From: Helicobacter suis HS1
Lineage (GTDB): Bacteria; Campylobacterota; Campylobacteria; Campylobacterales; Helicobacteraceae
Direction: 5' to 3'
NCBI RefSeq assembly: GCF_026000295.1
Contig: NZ_AP026769.1
Span: forward strand, 1,116,001 to 1,180,000
Length of the DNA: 64,000 nt
How positions within the stretch are numbered: the stretch's first letter is position 1; each line of letters starts with the position of its first letter. Of this stretch, positions 8,317 to 17,965 are shown piece after piece. A model generated the notes under the pieces. It had not been told where the DNA came from, did no database searches, and saw only the letters and a list, made by a program, of their open reading frames with translations. A program made the translations under genes and the position numbers.

Positions 8317-9747
8317 ATGCGTGCTTCTAGCAAAATGCATTTGCTAGCCTTGATGTTTATGTGTCTTGTAGGGGTGGCTTCTGCTCGCTCTCACACGAGT
8401 AACGCCCATACGAGTAGCGCTCACACAAATAGCGCCAACACAGGGGGGGGTACGAGTATTGATAATGGTATGGATACGCAACTACCCCTTAAAACTTTTA
8501 GGGGCATGACCGGGGAAGCTAAGGGTTGTATTGAATGCCATGCTAAGAAAAATCCGGGCATTGTGGCTGATTGGAAGATGAGTCGCCACGCCCACGCAGG
8601 GGTGAGTTGTATTGATTGCCATGGAATCACTAAAGATAGCCCCATGCTCACTATGGACGGGCATGAAGGTTCTAAAGTACCTATCTCCGTGCTTGTTTCT
8701 ACTAACACCTGTGCTAAATGCCATGAAAAAGAGGTTACAGAGTTTAGACACAGCGGGCACTCCAGAGGTGCGGTACAAACTTGGGCTAAGACTAGTATGC
8801 GTACTCTCATGATTGAGGTAGAGGGGCGTGGGCATCCAGATTTAGGGCGTGCACCCTCTATTACAGGCTGTTCACAATGCCATGGCACGATCATCAAATT
8901 GAACAAAAACAGACGCCCAACTCCAGAAACTTGGCCTACCTATGGTATTGGTACGGCATTCCCAGATGGTTCTTTGGGTAACTGTGCAAGTTGCCACAGC
9001 GCACATAAATTTAGCTTGGTTGAGGCTAGAAAACCAGCGGCATGTGCGAGTTGTCACTTAGGTCCTGATCACCCCGATATTGAAATTTATAATAACTCTA
9101 TGCACGGGCATATCTACAATACTGAGGGTGAACAATGGAATTTTGATGCCGCACCCGGTACTTGGAAAGTGCCAGACTTTAGAGCCCCTACCTGTGCAAC
9201 TTGCCATATGAGTGGTAACTCTAAAAGCGCGGTTACCCACAATGTGAGCCGCCGCTTAAAATGGAATTTGTTCATGCCATTAAGTCAATTACGCACAGGG
9301 GGATATGAAACCGCTAGCGATGCCTTTAAGTATGATAATAAAATCACTGTGGGTAATCCTTTAGCAGGTAATATTAAAGGACCTGAGGCCGCACGCGAGG
9401 AAATGAAAGCAGGTTGTATGGACTGCCACAATAGTACCCATGTTGATAATTTCTTCCTCATGGCAGATAAAAATATCATGCTCTATAATGAGTATTACCA
9501 AGAGGCGGTTAAAATGCGCGATGCTTTGGCTAAAAAACACTTGTTAGGCAAAGACATGTGGAGCGATGATTTCCAAAACACCATGTATCACATGTGGCAC
9601 CACGAAGGCCGTCGCATGCGACAAGGGGGTATCATGATGGCTCCAGACTATTCTCACTGGCATGGGGTCTTTGAGGTGCAGCAAGATATTAGAAAGCTTA
9701 GAAAAATCTACGCTAAACGCATCAAAACTAATCAAATTGAGGATTAG
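8317..9747 (+). CDS. haoA: Octaheme c-type cytochrome of the hydroxylamine oxidoreductase family (epsilon-HAO)
   Basis: Periplasmic octaheme enzyme. A signal peptide (about residues 1-23) is followed by a Ser/His/Thr-rich stretch with repeats such as NAHTSSAHTNS, then eight CXXCH sites: CIECH, CIDCH, CAKCH, CSQCH, CASCH, CASCH, CATCH and CMDCH. Eight haems and the segment ARKPAACASCHLGPDHP place it with HAO, not pentaheme NrfA. In Campylobacterota the HaoA/HaoC pair is thought to work reductively on nitrite or hydroxylamine; that role is inferred here. GGAGAG before the ATG is a good ribosome binding site. The last 48 codons are duplicated at 7471-7617. Confidence 0.88.
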   Translation: MRASSKMHLLALMFMCLVGVASARSHTSNAHTSSAHTNSANTGGGTSIDNGMDTQLPLKTFRGMTGEAKGCIECHAKKNPGIVADWKMSRHAHAGVSCIDCHGITKDSPMLTMDGHEGSKVPISVLVSTNTCAKCHEKEVTEFRHSGHSRGAVQTWAKTSMRTLMIEVEGRGHPDLGRAPSITGCSQCHGTIIKLNKNRRPTPETWPTYGIGTAFPDGSLGNCASCHSAHKFSLVEARKPAACASCHLGPDHPDIEIYNNSMHGHIYNTEGEQWNFDAAPGTWKVPDFRAPTCATCHMSGNSKSAVTHNVSRRLKWNLFMPLSQLRTGGYETASDAFKYDNKITVGNPLAGNIKGPEAAREEMKAGCMDCHNSTHVDNFFLMADKNIMLYNEYYQEAVKMRDALAKKHLLGKDMWSDDFQNTMYHMWHHEGRRMRQGGIMMAPDYSHWHGVFEVQQDIRKLRKIYAKRIKTNQIED

Positions 9748-9752
9748 TGTTG

Positions 9753-9773
9753 CTGCAGGGATAACCCCTGCAG
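9753..9773 (+). terminator. Hairpin after haoA
   Basis: Perfect 8-bp stem CTGCAGGG / CCCTGCAG around a 5-base loop, six bases after the haoA stop. No clear T-run follows, so termination may be partial or the hairpin may protect the mRNA 3' end. A second copy lies in the duplicated block near 7621-7641. Confidence 0.5.
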
Positions 9774-9823
9774 GTACGCCCTTTAAATTGCATAAATGAG
9801 GGCACTTTTAAAGCACTTTTAGT

Positions 9824-9829
9824 TATAAT
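9824..9829 (+). promoter_or_regulatory. Sigma-70 -10 box for gltX operon
   Basis: TATAAT lies 20 bases before the gltX ATG, giving a very short leader. Helicobacter sigma-70 promoters rely on the extended -10 box and lack a strong -35, which fits. The same box is copied at about 7692-7697 in the duplicated block. Confidence 0.6.
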
Positions 9830-9849
9830 CGGGCAAAAAGGCCAAATCA

Positions 9850-11187
9850 ATGTTACGCTTTGCCCCCTCTCCAACGGGAAGTATGCATATTGGAAATTTG
9901 CGCGTGGCTTTGCTTAATTTTCTAGTAGCTAAGCGCCTTAAACTCCCTCTGATGGTGCGCATTGAAGACACCGATTTAGAACGCAATATTCCGGGTAAAG
10001 ATCAAGAAATCTTAGAGATTTTAGAAAAAGTAGGCATTACTTGGAATGAATTGATCTATCAAAGCGCAAATTTACCCACCCATTTATCCTATGCAGAAAA
10101 ACTTTTGCAAAATCAAGAAGCCTTTTATTGCTATTGTACCCCTGCCTTTTTAGAGGCCAAAAAAGCAGAAGCTCTAAAGGCTAAAAAACCCTTTCGCTAT
10201 GAAGATCACTGGGCACTCTTAGAAAAAGAGAGTAACCCTAATCCTGTTGTGCGTTTAAAAGGAAGCACGCAAGAAATGCAGTTTACAGACACAATCAAGG
10301 GTAGCATTCGTTTTAACGCCCATGAACTGGATAGTTTTGTGATTTTGCGCTCTAATCAAACCCCTACTTATAACTTTGCCTGTGCCTGCGATGATTTTAC
10401 CTATGGCATTAGTTATATTATCCGCGGCGAAGATCATGTAAGCAACACCCCTAAACAAATGCTTATCCAACAAGCTCTTTCCCGCGTACTTAATTTGCCC
10501 TATAAACCCACCACCTACGCACACCTACCCATTATCTTAAATGAAGAAGATGGAAAAAAGATGAGTAAGCGAGTTGAGTCTTCTAGTGTGCAGTGGTTAC
10601 TCAAACAAGGGTTTTTACCCGCTAGCATTGCTAATTATTTGATCTCTTTAGGGTATAAGCCTCCAAAAGAGGTTTTTGATTTATCTGAGGCAACTACTTG
10701 GTTTGTCTTAGAAAATGTGAGTGCCTCAAGCGCTAAATTTAGCCTCCCTTATTTGCGCCATCTCAACCATAAACGCCTCCAAAACCTTAGCCTAGAGCAG
10801 TTGGCTAAAGTTTTACAAATAGAACCCTTTAAAGCCCCATTAGCCCAGCTTTTCTTAGAAGAATCTAGCACCCTAGTAGAGCTACATAGCAAGTTACAAG
10901 CAATGTTTGCGCCTAAAGATATTTCTAAAGATTATGAGGGCCAAAATTTTTACGATCAATGTTTATTACTCTATAACACTTTAAAAACCATGCCAGTTTG
11001 TACAGATTTTAGCAATTTTAAACAGATAGCGATGCAAAAAAGCCAGCTTAGGGGGAAGGATTTTTTTAAACCCCTACGGATTTTACTCACCGGACAATCC
11101 CACGGCCTAGAGTTAGCCACACTTTATCCCCATGTATATCCTTTTTTAGATCAAATCCTCACTTTGGCTACAGATCATGGTTGTTAA
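9850..11187 (+). CDS. gltX: Glutamyl-tRNA synthetase (GltX2 type)
   Basis: Charges tRNA with glutamate in the cytoplasm. The class I signature is GSMHIGNLR (HIGH type) near residues 10-18 and the second signature is KKMSKR near 236-241. The order gltX-yggT-slt-galU-murA is that of the H. pylori GluRS2 locus. In H. pylori, GluRS2 mainly misacylates tRNA-Gln, which GatCAB then amidates; the same role is inferred from synteny here. Length of 445 aa is normal. It overlaps yggT by 11 bp. Confidence 0.93.
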   Translation: MLRFAPSPTGSMHIGNLRVALLNFLVAKRLKLPLMVRIEDTDLERNIPGKDQEILEILEKVGITWNELIYQSANLPTHLSYAEKLLQNQEAFYCYCTPAFLEAKKAEALKAKKPFRYEDHWALLEKESNPNPVVRLKGSTQEMQFTDTIKGSIRFNAHELDSFVILRSNQTPTYNFACACDDFTYGISYIIRGEDHVSNTPKQMLIQQALSRVLNLPYKPTTYAHLPIILNEEDGKKMSKRVESSSVQWLLKQGFLPASIANYLISLGYKPPKEVFDLSEATTWFVLENVSASSAKFSLPYLRHLNHKRLQNLSLEQLAKVLQIEPFKAPLAQLFLEESSTLVELHSKLQAMFAPKDISKDYEGQNFYDQCLLLYNTLKTMPVCTDFSNFKQIAMQKSQLRGKDFFKPLRILLTGQSHGLELATLYPHVYPFLDQILTLATDHGC

Positions 11188-11470
11188 CACTTTTTTAAAT
11201 GCTATTGCCACTATTTTACATGCCTTGCTTAATCTTTATCTTTGGATTATTATTATTGCCTCTTTGATTAGTTTTTTAAGACCCGATCCATCTAATGTTT
11301 TGGTACAAATCCTTTATCGTCTCACAGAGCCTGTTTTATTGAAGATGCGCCAGATGATGCCCTTCTTGCTTTTTAATGGAATCGATCTCTCCCCTCTAGC
11401 CGTGATCATCATCTTGGAGTTTTTAGACATGACATTAGTACGGCTTTTGTTTATGTACGCTCAAGGTTAA
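11177..11470 (+). CDS. YggT family membrane protein
   Basis: A 97-residue protein with two hydrophobic segments (about residues 8-33 and 68-92) separated by the YggT signature region SFLRPDPSNVLVQILYRLTEP. The family is linked to cell-shape and osmotic functions, but no biochemical role is established. It starts inside the end of gltX and ends 2 bp before slt, so it lies within an operon. Confidence 0.8.
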   Translation: MVVNTFLNAIATILHALLNLYLWIIIIASLISFLRPDPSNVLVQILYRLTEPVLLKMRQMMPFLLFNGIDLSPLAVIIILEFLDMTLVRLLFMYAQG

Positions 11471-11472
11471 AT

Positions 11473-13131
11473 TTGCGTACTTGGATTTTGGGATTTTTGA
11501 TTCTACTAAATGCTTTAAGTGCCCAAGACCTTACTTTGAATTTTTTAAAGAGTAAACCCAAAGGCATTGCGCGCGATTTTTTTATCTGGGTTTTTTTACA
11601 AGACCCCACCACCACAGCCGAAGAAGCCCAAGAGGCTTACGCACTTGTGGCTTATAAAAACGCCAAAATTCAGAGTTTGATGTATCAAAAAAAGGCATTA
11701 GAACCTGCTAGTAAAAACCCATGCCAAAACCTTACTCTAGCCGATTTAATCTCTAAAGATAGTTCTTGTATTGTTGCTGGCTTGTCTCTTTCTAAAATAT
11801 TTAGTGATGCCAAACAAGAGGCTAATCTCCCACTCCTTAAAGCTTTGCAACGCAAACTAAGTGCTTATCCTAAATACTACATGGCATTAGAAATTTTATG
11901 CAACCCCTCCAATACGCAAACTCTTCTTAAAGCCGGAGCGGCCAATGTGGCTATTTTATATAACGCTCTTTCCTACGATCAAAGACAAGAATTTTTAGAT
12001 AAGCCCATTAATCCAAATATCTTAACTTTTCTAGCTAATCAAAATAACGCCACCTTTAATGATATTTTACAGCGCATTATTTTAGATGCCCGGTTCTTAC
12101 GCTTTAAACAAGTTTTAAGCCAAGCCTCTATCACCCATTCAGATTCTAAAACCTTTTTTCTTTTAGGAATCAACGCCCTTTTATACCACCAAGAACAAAA
12201 AGCCCTCAGTTATTTTAAATTCTCAGAAAAAAGCGCTAACTCTGATTTTTTACACGACAGGGCGCTATTTTGGCAGTATCTTATTAGTAAAGATCGTACC
12301 TATTTAAAAACCCTAAGCCATAGTTTAAACCCCAATCTTTTTAGTCTTTATGCTAATTTAATCCTTAAAACCCCCCCTAAATACCATTTGGTTACCTCTT
12401 TAGATTGGCTAAGCCATAAACAACCTTATTTTGACATACAAGACCCCTTTGCATGGCAAATTTTAAAAGAAAAGATTCTGGCTATTAGTGATAAAAATAC
12501 TTTTTTAAGAGCGCTTAAACCTTTACGGACACAAAAAAGTCAAGCCCATCTAGCCTATTTTTTAAGCCACTACTATAACCAGCAACGGCATTACTTTTTA
12601 ACCCCCTATGAACATGGTATCCGCTGGAAAAGTTTGCAAGAAAAGGCTATGGCTTATGCTATTGCTAGACAAGAAAGTTTGCTTCTACCTGCTTTAATTT
12701 CTCGCTCCTATGCTTTAGGCTTAATGCAAATCATGCCTTTTAATGTCGCTCCCTTTGCGCGCCAATTAGGGTTTAACTCTATCAGCCTTACTGACATGTT
12801 TAACCCCAATGTTTCTTTACTCTTTGGTAATTACTACATCAACACACTTAAAGAGGAATTTAAACACCCTCTCTTTGTGGCTTATTGCTATAACGGAGGG
12901 CCTAATTTTTTTAGAAAACTCCTTAAAGAGCGACATTTTTTTAGCCAAAGGCGTAGATTTGATCCATGGCTTAGCATGGAACTTATTCCTTATGAAGAAA
13001 CCCGTCTTTATGGCCAAAAGGTCATGGCCAATTACATTATCTATCAGAATATTTTTAAACATCGCGCCCACCACCCCCATTTTGATATAGAGGGTTTTTT
13101 TAACGCGACTTTACAAAAGGAGAAACCATGA
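11473..13131 (+). CDS. slt: Soluble-type lytic murein transglycosylase
   Basis: Cleaves peptidoglycan glycan strands to 1,6-anhydro ends in the periplasm. A signal peptide (residues 1-17, ending LSA-QD) follows a TTG start. A long helical, superhelix-like region occupies about residues 20-380. The SLT domain has YAIARQESLLLP with the catalytic glutamate at about residue 399, then YALGLMQIMP and YCYNGGPN. The family order AISPAGALGL reads LISRSYALGL here, a tolerated variant. Length of 552 aa matches H. pylori Slt. It overlaps galU by 4 bp. Confidence 0.92.
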   Translation: MRTWILGFLILLNALSAQDLTLNFLKSKPKGIARDFFIWVFLQDPTTTAEEAQEAYALVAYKNAKIQSLMYQKKALEPASKNPCQNLTLADLISKDSSCIVAGLSLSKIFSDAKQEANLPLLKALQRKLSAYPKYYMALEILCNPSNTQTLLKAGAANVAILYNALSYDQRQEFLDKPINPNILTFLANQNNATFNDILQRIILDARFLRFKQVLSQASITHSDSKTFFLLGINALLYHQEQKALSYFKFSEKSANSDFLHDRALFWQYLISKDRTYLKTLSHSLNPNLFSLYANLILKTPPKYHLVTSLDWLSHKQPYFDIQDPFAWQILKEKILAISDKNTFLRALKPLRTQKSQAHLAYFLSHYYNQQRHYFLTPYEHGIRWKSLQEKAMAYAIARQESLLLPALISRSYALGLMQIMPFNVAPFARQLGFNSISLTDMFNPNVSLLFGNYYINTLKEEFKHPLFVAYCYNGGPNFFRKLLKERHFFSQRRRFDPWLSMELIPYEETRLYGQKVMANYIIYQNIFKHRAHHPHFDIEGFFNATLQKEKP

Positions 13132-13964
13132 TTAAAAAGTGCCTTTTTCCGGCAGCAGGCTATGGCACGCGTTTTTTACCTGCGACAAAAGCCATGCCTA
13201 AAGAAATGCTACCCATTGTCAATAAACCACTGATTCAATACGGTGTAGAGGAGGCTGTAGAAGCCGGGTGTTCTAGCATAGCCATTGTTACAGGGCGCGG
13301 TAAACGGGCTATTGAAGATCATTTTGATATTAGCTATGAATTAGAACACCAAATTAATGGTACGAAAAAGGAGCAATATTTACAGAGTATCCGCACACTA
13401 ATGCAAGAATGCAAGTTTTCCTACACCCGCCAATACGAAATGAAAGGATTAGGGCATGCTATTTACACCGCCCAAACCCTTATTGGTAATGAACCTTTTG
13501 GGGTGGTGCTAGCCGATGATTTATGCATTAACTCTCAGGGTAAGGGAGTGCTAGCCCAAATGGTGGAGTTGTATCATAAATACCAATGTTGCATTGTGGC
13601 TATTGAGGAGGTGAGCATAGAAGAGGTGCATAAATACGGGGTGATCTTAGGGCGCGAAATAGCAGAGGGGGTTTATCAAGTACAAGACATGGTAGAAAAA
13701 CCTAAAGCAGAGGAAGCCCCTAGCAATTTAGCCGTCATTGGCCGTTATATCCTAACCCCGGATATTTTTGCAATACTCAAACACACGAAGCCGGGCAAGA
13801 ATCAAGAAATCCAGATCACCGATGCTCTTTTAGAACAAGCCCAAAATAAATTAGTACTAGCCTACAAATTTAAGGGTAAGCGTTATGATTGTGGGAATGT
13901 AGAGGGGTTTGTAAAAGCTACAAATGATTTTTATCATTTATACGCGCGTGATTTGAATGTATGA
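13128..13964 (+). CDS. galU: UTP-glucose-1-phosphate uridylyltransferase
   Basis: Makes UDP-glucose for LPS and surface glycans. The nucleotide-binding start FPAAGYGTRFLPATKAMPKE is canonical, with VVLADDLC and VEKPKAEEAPSNLAVIGRY further in. Length of 278 aa is typical. Its ATG overlaps the slt stop (ATGA), and it overlaps the next small gene by 8 bp. Confidence 0.95.
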   Translation: MIKKCLFPAAGYGTRFLPATKAMPKEMLPIVNKPLIQYGVEEAVEAGCSSIAIVTGRGKRAIEDHFDISYELEHQINGTKKEQYLQSIRTLMQECKFSYTRQYEMKGLGHAIYTAQTLIGNEPFGVVLADDLCINSQGKGVLAQMVELYHKYQCCIVAIEEVSIEEVHKYGVILGREIAEGVYQVQDMVEKPKAEEAPSNLAVIGRYILTPDIFAILKHTKPGKNQEIQITDALLEQAQNKLVLAYKFKGKRYDCGNVEGFVKATNDFYHLYARDLNV

Positions 13965-14355
13965 TCTGTGGTTTTATGGCTTTTACTGGGCAATTAGTTT
14001 GTTATTTGCCTTCCCTATCTTTCTTATTGGTTTTGTCTACACTTATCTAAAACCCCCACCCCCGCCAAGTAAGATTCCTACAGTTAAAGAACTTCTATCA
14101 GAGTTTGATAAGATCAAAGATACAGCGGGTTATCATGCTTTATTAGAAAATTTTAACCGCTATTACCAAGTTTTACCCAAGAACACTAAAGAAGGGGATT
14201 GGCTTGAATTAATCCAAAAGCTAGCCGCGTCTGAATTTTTAGATTTAGATTCAAGCATTAAATTTGGACAAGATATAGAAGATGCTAACCCTAAAATGCA
14301 AAAAACCATCGCTAACACCGTAGGTTTAGCGCTCAAACATAAAAAGAAGGATTAG
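13957..14355 (+). CDS. Conserved membrane-anchored protein of unknown function
   Basis: 132 residues with one N-terminal membrane segment (about residues 4-31), a proline run (KPPPPPSK) and a soluble, mainly helical C-terminal region. No catalytic motif is visible. It keeps its place between galU and murA as in H. pylori (there an uncharacterised gene). It lies 1 bp from murA, consistent with co-transcription. Confidence 0.75.
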   Translation: MYDLWFYGFYWAISLLFAFPIFLIGFVYTYLKPPPPPSKIPTVKELLSEFDKIKDTAGYHALLENFNRYYQVLPKNTKEGDWLELIQKLAASEFLDLDSSIKFGQDIEDANPKMQKTIANTVGLALKHKKKD

Positions 14356-14356
14356 C

Positions 14357-15640
14357 GTGGATTATTTAGAAATTAAGGGTAGAGAAATTCTAAGCGGGAG
14401 CATTGCTATCTCGGGTGCTAAAAATGCCGCTTTACCTATTTTGGCTAGTACTCTTCTAGGTAAGGCTAGCGTGTGCATTAGTGGTTTGCCCCAAGTAAGC
14501 GATGTGCGGGCTTTAGTTGATCTTTTAGTGTACTTAGGCGCGCAGGTGGAGTGGCAAAATACGCATGATCTTAAGATCAATACAGAGAAAATCACGCGCT
14601 TTAGAGCCCCTTATGATATGGTGCGTAAAATGCGCGCCTCTATTCTAGTTTTAGGGCCCCTACTTGCGCGTTTTAGAACATGTGAGGTGAGTTTACCGGG
14701 TGGTTGTGCGATCGGGGCTAGACCTGTGGATTTGCATTTAAAAGCTTTAGCAAAAATGGGGGCTGATATTCATATTGATGGGGGTTATATTATCGCTAAG
14801 GCCAAACACGGGCTACAAGGCTGTGATATTATTTTTGATAAGATCACCGTAACGGGTACAGAAAATGTAGTCATGGCTGCTAGTTTAGCGCGCGCAGAGA
14901 GTCGAATCATCAATGCGGCCAAAGAGCCGGAAGTGGTGCAATTATGCGAATTTTTACAAGCTGGGGGTGTAGAAATTGAGGGGATTGGTAGTAGCGAATT
15001 ATATATCCGTGGCAGCAATCAAGAGGCGCTAAATTTAGATCCCATTCATATCATGCCAGATCGCATTGAATGCGGGACTTATTTATGCGCAGCAGCTATT
15101 ACTAACTCCACTCTTTCTTTGACAAACACCAATGCTTCCCATTTAGAGACAATTTTAAGTAAACTCAATGAAATTGGTTTTCGTATTGATATTAAAGAAA
15201 ATGCACAGAACCATATGCTTACGATCCACAAAGCAGATCAAAGACGCGCCTTTAATCTCACCACAACCGAATACCCGGGTTTTCCTACCGATTTACAAGC
15301 CCAGTTTATGGCTTTGGCTACCCAGTGTGAGGGCAGTAGTCTGATTGAGGAAAGATTATTTGAAAACCGCTTCATGCATGTGAGTGAATTACAGCGCATG
15401 GGTGCACAAATTAGTTTAAAGGGTTGTTTAGCCCAAATCAAGGGAAGTTGTGCTTTGGTGGGTGCAGATGTAATGGCTACAGATTTGCGGGCTTCCTCAG
15501 CTTTAGTTTTAGCTGCTTTGGTTGCTACTGGTAAAAGTAGAGTACACCGTATTTATCACTTAGATCGTGGCTATGAGTGTTTGGAAGTTAAGATGAATGC
15601 ACTAGGGGCTAAGATTAAACGGCTCAAAGAATCCATGTAA
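14357..15640 (+). CDS. murA: UDP-N-acetylglucosamine 1-carboxyvinyltransferase
   Basis: First committed step of peptidoglycan synthesis: transfers enolpyruvate to UDP-GlcNAc. The active-site loop is [14 protein letters not shown], with the catalytic cysteine that fosfomycin attacks still present. The N-terminal [20 protein letters not shown] and the segment [12 protein letters not shown] are typical. Start is GTG directly after the preceding stop. Length of 427 aa is normal. A hairpin follows the gene. Confidence 0.96.
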   Translation: MDYLEIKGREILSGSIAISGAKNAALPILASTLLGKASVCISGLPQVSDVRALVDLLVYLGAQVEWQNTHDLKINTEKITRFRAPYDMVRKMRASILVLGPLLARFRTCEVSLPGGCAIGARPVDLHLKALAKMGADIHIDGGYIIAKAKHGLQGCDIIFDKITVTGTENVVMAASLARAESRIINAAKEPEVVQLCEFLQAGGVEIEGIGSSELYIRGSNQEALNLDPIHIMPDRIECGTYLCAAAITNSTLSLTNTNASHLETILSKLNEIGFRIDIKENAQNHMLTIHKADQRRAFNLTTTEYPGFPTDLQAQFMALATQCEGSSLIEERLFENRFMHVSELQRMGAQISLKGCLAQIKGSCALVGADVMATDLRASSALVLAALVATGKSRVHRIYHLDRGYECLEVKMNALGAKIKRLKESM

Positions 15641-15650
15641 TCATCACACC

Positions 15651-15677
15651 CCGCTCTTACAAACCAAGAGTGCGGGA
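15651..15677 (+). terminator. Rho-independent-like hairpin after murA
   Basis: CCCGCTCTT and AAGAGTGCGGG form a stem with one unpaired base around a short loop, followed by the T-rich ATTTTAGTT. It sits between convergent genes and may end transcription from either side. Confidence 0.55.
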
Positions 15678-15771
15678 TTTTAGTTAATTCAGTGTTAGCA
15701 TTAACATCGCATTTACTAGTATCTGTGTAATTTTTCTTTATTGCCAAGTGGGCTTAAAGAAATTAAATAAT

Positions 15772-16419
15772 CTATACATGGGGAGGCTGTGCGCGCAAGT
15801 CTTTTACACATTCTGTAATTTTCTCAAGCATGTCTAATAAAAGAAAAGTATCCTTTTGATTTTTTAAGAAAATTTCACTAGTCTTAGTACTACTCATTAA
15901 AGGATTCTCAATGGATACATTGTTCCCCTTATCCCCTGAAAGTGCTACATTTCTTTTTAATGATGAATCTGGGCGATTGTATGCGTTTGATAGCACATCT
16001 GAAAATGATCTCTTTTCTATAGCGCTAGCATTGGCATCTGCTAATAATTGTTTTGAGTTTGACTTTTCTAAGGGCTCTTGGGTCTTTAAGTCAAAAAAAG
16101 ATTTTCTAACTAAAACAGATGTTTCAGAATATGAGGATATATCAAAACTCACCGCTGATGAGGCTAAATCTTTATTATCTCTTAGTGCTGACGCGGTTAA
16201 ATCTTTAGTGTCTAAATCTAAAGCTTCAAGATGTTTTACTGACATAAACGAGGTTAGGGCTTTAATATCAAAATCTAACTTTTGAAATAGCCTTTTGTTT
16301 TCTGCTTTGAGTGCCTCTATTGCCTCATTTGTGGGTGTCTGCTTGACTTTTTGCTCCCTTAGCACACGGTAGATACTATCCGCTTCTAATACACTACTAT
16401 CTAGCAATGGCTTTTGCAT
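15772..16419 (-). CDS. Hypothetical protein downstream of RNase Y
   Basis: About 215 residues, hydrophilic and rich in Ser, Lys, Asp and Leu, with a coiled-coil-like start (EAIEALKAENKRLFQKL). I recognise no family. The ATG at 16419 overlaps the rny stop region by 23 bp; an ATG at 16437 and a TTG at 16443 are alternatives. A 124-codon frame is open on the other strand at 15911-16285, but position and coupling to rny favour the minus strand. The low-complexity middle (SALRDNKDLASSAVS, for example) suggests a fast-evolving or disordered protein. Confidence 0.55.
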   Translation of the reverse strand: MQKPLLDSSVLEADSIYRVLREQKVKQTPTNEAIEALKAENKRLFQKLDFDIKALTSFMSVKHLEALDLDTKDLTASALRDNKDLASSAVSFDISSYSETSVLVRKSFFDLKTQEPLEKSNSKQLLADANASAIEKRSFSDVLSNAYNRPDSSLKRNVALSGDKGNNVSIENPLMSSTKTSEIFLKNQKDTFLLLDMLEKITECVKDLRAQPPHV

Positions 16420-17965
16420 GGGTTTCTCTAACCACATGTACAACTACTTCCCCGGGGTATTGTAAATTAGCTTGGATTTCCTTAGCAATATCGCGGGCTA
16501 AAAGCGTGATTTTGGCATCATTAATTTTATCCGGACAAACAATTACGCGTACCTCTCTACCCGCATCCATCGCAAAGACTTTTTCTACACCGCTTTTTTG
16601 GCTAGCGATGCGCTCTAAATCATGCATGCGGGCTAAAAAGTTCTCTGCCTCTTTACGCCTTGCTCCGGGGCGCGCGGCTGAAAGCGCATCGGCTGCACAC
16701 ACCGCCGCACATTCAATACTTTTAATTTCTTGGCGATCGTGGTGGGCATAAATTGCATTGATCACAACGGGGTGTTCGCCATGTCTTAAACACACCTCCG
16801 CGCCTAGTTCTACATGATCGCCTCCATGTTCTTGGGTTAGAGCCTTGCCAATGTCATGTAAAATACCTGCGCGTCTAGCTAGTTTGGCATCGCCTCCTAA
16901 TTGTGCGGCAATGGTATCGGCTAAAATGGCCACTTCAATAGAGTGGGTTAATGCATTTTGTCCATAACTGGTGCGGTAGCGCATACGCCCTAAAAGCGTT
17001 TTGAGTTCTTGATCCATAGAATCTAATTGTAAATCTAAAATGATCTCTTCGGCTTGCTTTAAAATATTTTCTTCCATGTTAGCCTCTACCCGTTTATAGA
17101 CGGTTTCAATACGAGCCGGTTGGATACGCCCATCTTCAATTAAAAGTTTTAAAGTTTGGGTGGCAATTTCGCGCCGGTAAAGATTAAAACAGCTTAAAGT
17201 AATGGTTTTAGATTCCTCATCAATGATGATTTCTACCCCACTAATACGCTTGAGAGCTTCAATATTCTTCCCATCTTTACCAATGATGCGGCCGATGAAT
17301 TCAACGCTAGGCAAGGAAACCACACTGGTTAAATTTTCCACCGCAAAATCACTGGCAAATCTGGAAGTGGCCTCCGCTAAAATAAAATTAGCCCTCTCTT
17401 TAGCCTCTTTCTTGGCTTGTTTTTCATAACGGCGTACTAAAGCCCCTTTTTGTAAAATTAACTCCTCTTCTAACAGACGCAAAACCATGTTTTGGGCTTC
17501 TTCTTGGGTATAACCCGATCGTTCCATTAAAGTATCTAGGGCTTGTTGTTTGAGTTTGTTATATTCTTGGCATGTCTGCTCTTGGAGTCGTTTTTCCTCC
17601 TGTAATTGTGTTTTGAGATCATCTAGCGCCATTTTGTCTTGATCTAGCTTTTTATGTTTGCTATTCCAGTGTTGTTGCTGTTGTTGTTCATAAGATTTTA
17701 GATCATTGAGTCTTGTTTGGTAGGAAGTGTTATGGGTTTGAATTTGTTCTTCATACTGTTGTTTTAATTGGTGGGCTAGTGTTTCTGATTCTACTTCCTT
17801 TGTTTTATAAAGTACTTGAGCTTGATAAAGCAGCATATCTGCTTTAGCCTTAGCCTGCTTGATTAGAGATCGATGCTTGGAAGTCAGCGATTTTTTTGTG
17901 ATCCAAAAAACACTAATGCCGGTGAGTAAGCAGGGTAGCAAGCTGTTTATAAAAATTCTTTCCAT
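16397..17965 (-). CDS. rny: Ribonuclease Y
   Basis: Membrane-anchored endoribonuclease that starts mRNA decay. Residues 4-22 form the anchor, followed by a long charged coiled coil (about 30-200). The KH domain contains IGRIIGKDGKNIEAL, and the HD domain contains HSIEVAILADTIAAQ and RRAGILHDIGKAL, with the HD metal pair. Length of 522 aa is normal. The 5' end overlaps the end of the 5-FCL-like gene by 53 bp. With RNase J also in the window, two main mRNA decay enzymes of Helicobacter are present. Confidence 0.95.
   Translation of the reverse strand: MERIFINSLLPCLLTGISVFWITKKSLTSKHRSLIKQAKAKADMLLYQAQVLYKTKEVESETLAHQLKQQYEEQIQTHNTSYQTRLNDLKSYEQQQQQHWNSKHKKLDQDKMALDDLKTQLQEEKRLQEQTCQEYNKLKQQALDTLMERSGYTQEEAQNMVLRLLEEELILQKGALVRRYEKQAKKEAKERANFILAEATSRFASDFAVENLTSVVSLPSVEFIGRIIGKDGKNIEALKRISGVEIIIDEESKTITLSCFNLYRREIATQTLKLLIEDGRIQPARIETVYKRVEANMEENILKQAEEIILDLQLDSMDQELKTLLGRMRYRTSYGQNALTHSIEVAILADTIAAQLGGDAKLARRAGILHDIGKALTQEHGGDHVELGAEVCLRHGEHPVVINAIYAHHDRQEIKSIECAAVCAADALSAARPGARRKEAENFLARMHDLERIASQKSGVEKVFAMDAGREVRVIVCPDKINDAKITLLARDIAKEIQANLQYPGEVVVHVVRETHAKAIAR

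Noticed and set aside
8421-8906. 161-residue minus-strand frame
   Set aside because: It lies entirely antisense to haoA, whose eight haem motifs prove the plus strand. The frame is a by-product of base composition.
8317-9747. Pentaheme nitrite reductase NrfA
   Set aside because: The protein has eight CXXCH sites and no CXXCK, and its segments match the HAO family. NrfA would have five haems.
7471-9874. Ordinary direct-repeat duplication of haoA-gltX by unequal crossing-over
   Set aside because: A duplication would add DNA and leave haoC whole. Here the haoC start is missing and the copy sits in its place, as at the other loci.
15911-16285. 124-residue plus-strand gene between murA and rny
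   Set aside because: No ribosome binding site or promoter, and the opposite frame is longer and coupled to rny. Kept only as an alternative.
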